Assembly (NCBI GenBank): GCA_049512335.1
Contig: JBEKXE010000220.1
Coordinates: 1-6,134 of the forward strand
Length of the DNA: 6,134 nt
Source of the DNA: Lustribacter sp049512335
GTDB lineage: Bacteria; Vulcanimicrobiota; Vulcanimicrobiia; Vulcanimicrobiales; Vulcanimicrobiaceae
Reading direction: 5' to 3'
Position 1 is the first letter of the stretch. Each line of letters begins with the position of its first letter. This document shows, in pieces, positions 1 through 3,917 of this stretch. The notes under the pieces are model-generated. The model had not been told where the DNA came from. It searched no databases and saw only the letters and a list, made by a program, of their open reading frames with translations. Both the position numbers and the translations under genes were made by a program.

Positions 1-1
1 G

Positions 2-622
2 CGTCTCGCCGGCTTGACGGACGCCGTCGCGCCGGCGGCTCGCGTCGCCGGCAGCGGGGCAAGCGAGCCCCGCACGTTTCCGCTCGTGCTGCGCACTCCC
101 GGACTGCACATGGGGCGCGGCATGATCCGCGTCGACGATGCGCGGGCCTTCGCCCGGGCGCTGGCCGCGGCGCCGCAGCGCGACGAGCTGATCGCGATCG
201 ACTACGTCGACACGCGCTCGCCCGACGGTGCCTGGCGCAAGTACCGCGTGATGATCGTCGACGGCGCCCTCTACCCGCTCCACCTCGCCGTCGCTCACCG
301 CTGGGACGTGCACTACTTCTCGGCCGCGATGGCCGAGCGCGCCGACTATCGTGCCGAGGAGACGCGCTTTCTCACCGATCCGCGCGCGGTGCTCGGCGCG
401 CGCGCCTGGGACGCGCTCGGCCGCGTGCGCGACGTGCTGGGGTTGGAGTATGCCGGCATCGATTTCGCGCTCGCCGCCGACGGACGCATCGTCGTCTTCG
501 AAGCCAACGCGGCGATGACCGCGCTCGCTCCCGACCCCGACGAACGCTTCGCCTATCGTGGTGCGGCGAGCGAAGCGGTCGCCGGCGCGCTCGTGCAGAT
601 GTTTCGCCGGCGCAGCGCGTGA
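2..622 (+). CDS. ATP-grasp domain protein, C-terminal part (5' end outside the window)
   Basis: The frame is open from the left edge to a TGA at 620-622. The TTG at position 14 is only an internal Leu codon, so I treat the gene as truncated by the window. What is seen: a nucleotide-binding-type segment FPLVLRTPGLHMGRGM (about codons 27-42 of the visible part), a central stretch WRKYRVMIVDGALYPLHLAV, and near the C-terminus YAGIDFALAADGRIVVFEAN. The Asp of 'GIDF' and the Glu and Asn of 'FEAN' sit where ATP-grasp enzymes bind the Mg2+ of ATP. Known of the fold: these enzymes activate a carboxylate as acyl-phosphate and join it to an amine or thiol, as in RimK, glutathione synthase and peptide ligases. 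The N-terminal part is missing, so the substrate cannot be inferred. The stop overlaps the start of the hydroxylase gene by 4 bases (GTGA), which indicates translational coupling. The protein is probably cytosolic; no membrane segment is visible. Confidence 0.8.
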   Translation, partial: RLAGLTDAVAPAARVAGSGASEPRTFPLVLRTPGLHMGRGMIRVDDARAFARALAAAPQRDELIAIDYVDTRSPDGAWRKYRVMIVDGALYPLHLAVAHRWDVHYFSAAMAERADYRAEETRFLTDPRAVLGARAWDALGRVRDVLGLEYAGIDFALAADGRIVVFEANAAMTALAPDPDERFAYRGAASEAVAGALVQMFRRRSA

Positions 623-1320
623 ACGCCGGTCCGTTGCCGGAGCGCTTCGCGCAGTATATCGCCACGCTGCGCGACGCCGGCGAACGCCCGTCGATGAGCC
701 GGTATCCGGGCCTGCCGTCGCAGCCGTGGTACGATCCGGCGACGATTCCCCTCGCTCGCGAGCTCGAGCACGCGGCGGCACGGATCGTGGCCGAATTCCG
801 GCAGCTCGATCCGCGCGAGTTCGCGCCCGAACACGAACCGATCGCGCGGCGCGGCGCGTGGGACGTCTTCATGCTCTACGAACGCGGGCGGCGTCACGAT
901 GACCGCTTACGTCGCGTACCGACCGTCGCCGAAATCGTGGAACGCCACCGGACGGTGCGCAGCCTGGCCGGCCTCGTGTATTTCTCGCGTCTGGCGCCGC
1001 ACTCACGCGTGGCACCCCACAGCGGGCCGACCAACATGCGGGTGCGCGTTCACCTCGGCATCGACGTCCCGCCGCACTGCGGCATCAGCGTCGGCGGCAC
1101 CGCCGCGACGTGGCAAGCGGGCAAGTGCATCGCGTTCGACGATTCGTTTCCGCACGAAGTGTGGAACGAGGGCGACCGCGAGCGCATCGTGCTGGTCGTC
1201 GATACCTGGCACCCCGACCTCAGCGACGAGGAAGTCCGGCTGCTGGACGGCTTTCAGCGCTACGTCGAGTTCGCGGCCGAGGGGCTTCGGCGCTACTGGG
1301 CGGCGAATGAGCGCGACTAG
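619..1320 (+). CDS. Aspartyl/asparaginyl beta-hydroxylase-family 2-oxoglutarate/Fe(II) oxygenase
   Basis: This 233-residue protein matches the Asp/Asn beta-hydroxylase family (AspH/LpxO group, Asp_Arg_Hydrox), which uses Fe(II), O2 and 2-oxoglutarate to hydroxylate a side chain or an acyl chain. Seen: the N-terminal 'YPGL...PWYD' motif (residues 29-39), then the double-stranded beta-helix core from about 115. The core has VAPHSGPTN (iron-ligand His134), RVRVHLG (Arg143), FDDSFPHEVWN (iron-ligand His179) and Arg189 followed by VDTWHPDL. The spacing of H134, R143, H179 and R189 matches H679, R688, H725 and R735 of human AspH. Like AspH, it shows only two His ligands, which is normal for the family. 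The catalytic core is therefore intact. The GTG start is chosen because it overlaps the ATP-grasp stop; no clear ribosome-binding site is seen, consistent with coupling. The substrate is unknown: a peptide residue made or used by the neighbouring ATP-grasp enzyme, or a lipid acyl chain as for LpxO, are both possible. No signal peptide or membrane helix is visible. Confidence 0.9.
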   Translation: MNAGPLPERFAQYIATLRDAGERPSMSRYPGLPSQPWYDPATIPLARELEHAAARIVAEFRQLDPREFAPEHEPIARRGAWDVFMLYERGRRHDDRLRRVPTVAEIVERHRTVRSLAGLVYFSRLAPHSRVAPHSGPTNMRVRVHLGIDVPPHCGISVGGTAATWQAGKCIAFDDSFPHEVWNEGDRERIVLVVDTWHPDLSDEEVRLLDGFQRYVEFAAEGLRRYWAANERD

Positions 1321-1321
1321 T

Positions 1322-3232
1322 ATGCCCGCCTCGAACCACAACGCCGAGCGCGCGGACGAGCCGGCTCCGGCGCCGCTCGTCGCCTTGCGTTATGCGCTGC
1401 TGCTGTTGACCTGCGGAGCGGCGCTGATCTACTTTTCGTGGCGCGTCGGGGTGGTGAATTCGGCATACCCGGTCTATTCGTGGATCGTGTACGCGGCCGA
1501 ACTGATCGGCTGCGCCCGTGTCGTGATGTTCGTGCTGCCGGCGGTCCGCCTCAACCACCGCGTGTGTCCGCCGGCACCACCGGGATTGAGCGTGGACGTG
1601 TTCATCCCGACGTACGACGAACCGGTCGACGTCGTTCGGCGCGCGATTCTCGCCGCACTCGCGATCCGCTACCCGCACGAGACGTGGTTGCTCGACGACG
1701 GCGAACGCCCGCAAATGGAAGAACTCGCGCGCGAAACCGGTTGCCGCTACCTCGCCCGCACCGACCACTCCGAGGCGAAAGGCGGCAATCTCAATCACGC
1801 GCTGTCGGTGACCAGCGGCGAATTCGTCGCGCTGTTCGATGCCGACCACGTCGCGAGCCCGCTGTTCCTCGACCGCACGCTCGGGTACTTTCGCGATCCG
1901 CGCTTGGCGTTCGTGCAGACGCCGCAAGACTTTTTCAACTTCGACTCCTTCGAACATTTTCGACCTCAGCGAACGGTCTCGAACGGGACATCGTTCTTTC
2001 ATCGAATCGTCCTGCGCACTCGCGATGGATCAAACTCCACGATGTACACTGGGTCGTCGGCCGTCTTCCGGCGTCAGGCACTCGACGCGGTCTCGGGCTT
2101 CACCACGGCCAAGCTCACCGAAGACATCACGACCTCGCTGCGCCTTCACGCGGCCGGCTGGCGCTCCGCTTTTCACCCGGAAATTTTATCGGCGGGGCTG
2201 GCCGCACACACGGCCGCCGCCTACTACGGCCAGCACGTGCGCTGGTCGCAAGATGCGCTGCATTTGCTGCTTCACGAACGCGTCTTCACGCGCCGTGGTT
2301 TGACGCTCGGGCAGCGCTTAGCGTACCTCTTTCACGTCGCCGGCAACGTGGAGTGGTGGCGTCACGTCTTCGTCTACGCGCTCCCGATCATCATCCTCGT
2401 CAGCGGAATCTTACCCGTGCGCTCCGACGCGCTGACGTTCCTAACGTATTTCGTTCCGTACTTTCTCTTGACGACGCTCACCCTCGCCGAGGTATCGCGC
2501 GGGCACGGACGTCTCGACGAGAGCAACGTCTACAATCTTGCGCGTTGTCCCGCATCGCTCGTTGCGACGTTTACCGCGTACCGCGAGCCACGGTTTCGCG
2601 TGACGCCGAAGACCCGCACGCCCGACGTCTGGCTCGGAGCACCATTTACGTATGCGTTCTTGGTCGTTAACTTGGCCGCAATCGCGTTTGCTTGCAGCGA
2701 AGCCGTGGCCGGCCGGTCTCCCTTTCCGCCCGCCACGCTGGCGGTGCTGCTCGTGTGGGCCGGTTATCACGTGGTCACCGCCGTGCGGTTGTTGATGCTC
2801 GTTCGACGCTGCTCGCGGGACCGCCGTACGCTGACGCGTTTCGACGAGAGCGTGCCGGCGACCATCGCTCGAGGCGACGATCCGCGCGTGCGCTTCAACG
2901 TCGACATCGTTGCCGCGTCGGCTGACGGCCTTACTCTCCAGCCACGCGGTGGTGAAGCGGTGCCGCCGGCGGGAGACTATCGCGGCGTGCTCGACCTCGC
3001 AGGTCTGCATCTTCCGTTTGAACTGAGCTTGCGGAAGGCCGGCTTGGGAGGCCCCGTCCGCTGGCCCGATGCGGCGGCGCGAGCGTCGTTCGATCTCCTC
3101 ATTCACCAGCGGGCGATCGAACGGTTGGGCGCAGCCGACCCCGGTGATCGCGGCGGACTGTTCCGCTCGGCCGCAGTCAGTCGACGCCGATATCCCAAAC
3201 CGTATCCAGATCGCGCTTCGCAAACGCCCTGA
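1322..3232 (+). CDS. Cellulose-synthase-like membrane glycosyltransferase (GT2) with degenerate PilZ-like tail
   Basis: This 636-residue protein is a processive family-2 glycosyltransferase of the BcsA type, expected to polymerise an NDP-sugar at the inner membrane and pass the chain outward. Seen in order: two N-terminal membrane helices (about 21-41 and 51-73); the GT-A domain with DVFIPTYDEP (92-101), LLDDG (123-127), KGGNLNHAL (153-161), DADH (173-176), VQTPQDFFNF (198-207), the catalytic TED (266-268) and QHVRW (304-308, Q-x-x-R-W); four further hydrophobic segments (about 347-363, 369-390, 438-460, 472-494); then a soluble tail. The tail has RxxxR-type clusters (496-506) and AASADG (531-536), a weak form of the c-di-GMP-binding D/NxSxxG motif of PilZ. 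All catalytic motifs are intact. No BcsB, BcsC or BcsZ partner is present in the window, so the polymer need not be cellulose. The start is uncertain: ATG 1322, one base after the hydroxylase stop, or ATG 1307, overlapping by 14 bases. Neither has a convincing ribosome-binding site. The 3' end overlaps the convergent RAM gene by 56 bases. Confidence 0.9.
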   Translation: MPASNHNAERADEPAPAPLVALRYALLLLTCGAALIYFSWRVGVVNSAYPVYSWIVYAAELIGCARVVMFVLPAVRLNHRVCPPAPPGLSVDVFIPTYDEPVDVVRRAILAALAIRYPHETWLLDDGERPQMEELARETGCRYLARTDHSEAKGGNLNHALSVTSGEFVALFDADHVASPLFLDRTLGYFRDPRLAFVQTPQDFFNFDSFEHFRPQRTVSNGTSFFHRIVLRTRDGSNSTMYTGSSAVFRRQALDAVSGFTTAKLTEDITTSLRLHAAGWRSAFHPEILSAGLAAHTAAAYYGQHVRWSQDALHLLLHERVFTRRGLTLGQRLAYLFHVAGNVEWWRHVFVYALPIIILVSGILPVRSDALTFLTYFVPYFLLTTLTLAEVSRGHGRLDESNVYNLARCPASLVATFTAYREPRFRVTPKTRTPDVWLGAPFTYAFLVVNLAAIAFACSEAVAGRSPFPPATLAVLLVWAGYHVVTAVRLLMLVRRCSRDRRTLTRFDESVPATIARGDDPRVRFNVDIVAASADGLTLQPRGGEAVPPAGDYRGVLDLAGLHLPFELSLRKAGLGGPVRWPDAAARASFDLLIHQRAIERLGAADPGDRGGLFRSAAVSRRRYPKPYPDRASQTP

Positions 3233-3455
3233 AGGCGACCATCGTCTCGGTGCTGACGATCCCCGGACGCGACGCGATTGCCGCGGTCACGAGCTCGCTC
3301 AGTTCGTCGTGCTCGCGGACCCGGACGATCGCGATCAGGTCGAAGGGTCCGGCGACGCTGTAGACCTCGGTGACCCCCTTGATCGCCAGCAACTCCTCGG
3401 CCACGGACTTGACCCGGCCCGGCTCGACGTCGAGCATGACGAAAGCGGTGATCAT
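3177..3455 (-). CDS. Stand-alone Lrp/AsnC ligand-binding (RAM) domain protein
   Basis: This 92-residue protein corresponds to the C-terminal effector-binding and oligomerisation domain of Lrp/AsnC regulators. It lacks the N-terminal helix-turn-helix, so it is not by itself a DNA-binding repressor. Seen: the starting strand MITAFVMLDVEPGRV, a helix over residues 16-25, the core IKGVTEVYSVAGPFDLIAIVRV (25-46, with the Gly36/Asp39 turn that forms the amino-acid pocket in the family), a second helix near 48-62, and the ending TETMVAFRAFAKRDLDTVWDIG. The length is normal for stand-alone RAM proteins, which form ring-shaped oligomers and are presumed to sense amino acids or modulate full-length Lrp proteins. 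The ATG at 3455-3453 is chosen because homology begins there, because AAAGGAAG lies about 8 bases upstream, and because it overlaps the preceding gene's stop as ATGA. A longer in-frame extension upstream to 3791 has an Arg/Pro-rich translation that does not look like a protein and is rejected. The last 56 bases overlap the glycosyltransferase 3' end on the other strand. Confidence 0.88.
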   Translation of the reverse strand: MITAFVMLDVEPGRVKSVAEELLAIKGVTEVYSVAGPFDLIAIVRVREHDELSELVTAAIASRPGIVSTETMVAFRAFAKRDLDTVWDIGVD

Positions 3456-3712
3456 CGGGGCGTCTTCCTTTGGTAGCGATCTTTGCGCGCGGCTCGCAGG
3501 CGCTCGATCTGGTTGTAGACCCCGGCGGTGCGATTCTTCGCGATCCCGGCGCTGTGCGAACGAATCCGGAATACGAGCAGCAACAGCACGATTCCGATCG
3601 CGCCTAGGGCACAGGCCAGGCGCAGGTCCCAGGGCAGCAGCGCCCCCGCTACCAAGAAGCCGGCCACGATGGCCAGGGCGTTTTGCCAGGGCCGCATCGG
3701 CGAAACGGTCAC
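3452..3712 (-). CDS. Small two-helix membrane protein of unknown function
   Basis: I do not recognise a family for this 86-residue protein. Seen: two hydrophobic segments (about residues 11-28, with NALAIVAGFLVAGALLPW, and 32-49, with LACALGAIGIVLLLLVF) joined by a very short turn holding Asp29 and Arg31. A strongly basic tail (50-86, many Arg/Lys, with a possible amphipathic stretch YNQIERLRAARKDRY) follows. By the positive-inside rule both ends should face the cytoplasm, as a helical hairpin. The GTG start at 3712-3710 is chosen because AAGGAGG lies just upstream (3723-3717, spacer 4 bases). The next start, ATG at 3697, is too far from that site. The stop overlaps the RAM gene start (ATGA, 3455-3452), so the two are co-translated. 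A link between membrane protein and RAM sensor is likely from this arrangement but its nature is unknown. Confidence 0.75.
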   Translation of the reverse strand: MTVSPMRPWQNALAIVAGFLVAGALLPWDLRLACALGAIGIVLLLLVFRIRSHSAGIAKNRTAGVYNQIERLRAARKDRYQRKTPR

Positions 3713-3837
3713 CGGGCCTCCTTCGCCGTGGCGGCTGGCCCAGCCCGGCTGCGGCGGTTACCCGTTTATTAATGCAAGCGTGGACGCTCATATGGGTCGA
3801 GCGGACGGCCGATATGCCCTCTAGAGTGTGATTCCGA

Positions 3838-3856
3838 GCCCAAGGTTAGGTTGGGC
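3838..3856. promoter_or_regulatory. 19-bp perfect dyad, candidate operator
   Basis: GCCCAA-GGTTAGG-TTGGGC is a perfect 6-bp inverted repeat with a 7-base centre. Half-sites about one helical turn apart (13 bases from start to start) suit a dimeric DNA-binding protein. The dyad lies upstream of the weak TATTTT (3866-3871), where an operator or activator site could act on the lipoprotein promoter, and also upstream of the - strand operon. It could form an RNA hairpin instead if transcribed. The binding protein is not identified. Confidence 0.35.
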
Positions 3857-3882
3857 CGTCTGCTGTATTTTGACGGGGGCAA

Positions 3883-3917
3883 GCGGCCAGTCAGTCTGGT
3901 CGCCGACGAATTTTTTT
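3883..3917 (+). promoter_or_regulatory. Leader stem-loop followed by seven T's, abutting the lipoprotein start codon
   Basis: GCGGCCAG (3883-3890) pairs with CTGGTCGC (3896-3903) through an 8-bp stem with one G-U pair and a 5-base loop TCAGT. Seven bases later a run of seven T's (3911-3917) directly precedes the ATG. There is no Shine-Dalgarno sequence between stem and start. The layout recalls an intrinsic terminator, but the 7-base gap between stem and T-run is atypical. It may instead be a translational control element, or an A/U-rich standby site that makes up for the missing Shine-Dalgarno sequence. Confidence 0.4.

Larger units (their letters stand above)
3713..3917. promoter_or_regulatory. 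Divergent intergenic region between the membrane-protein/RAM operon and the lipoprotein gene
   Basis: This 205-base region separates the 5' ends of two divergent transcription units, so it must hold promoters for both. It contains an AT-rich patch (TTTATTAATGCAA around 3765-3777), the 19-bp dyad at 3838-3856, and the stem-loop and T-run at 3883-3917. No good TTGACA/TATAAT pair is visible on either strand. The best -10-like hexamer toward the lipoprotein is TATTTT at 3866-3871, without a recognisable -35. I see no credible small gene in it. Exact promoter positions are not supported. Confidence 0.55.

Noticed and set aside
899..1321. In-frame upstream extension of the glycosyltransferase to a start inside the hydroxylase gene
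   Set aside because: The extension translates to Ser/Arg/Thr-rich sequence overlapping the conserved catalytic core of the hydroxylase. The normal BcsA-like N-terminal helix starts after ATG 1322.
3456..3791. N-terminal extension of the RAM protein that might have been a helix-turn-helix, making a full Lrp regulator
   Set aside because: The translation upstream of Met at 3455 is Arg/Pro/Gly-rich with no helix-turn-helix, and the region is used by the membrane-protein gene in another frame.
3866..3917. A c-di-GMP-type riboswitch in the lipoprotein leader
   Set aside because: There is one simple stem-loop, but the conserved GGCAAA, tetraloop and GACGCAAAGCC elements of the GEMM-I class are absent, and no other riboswitch core is recognisable.
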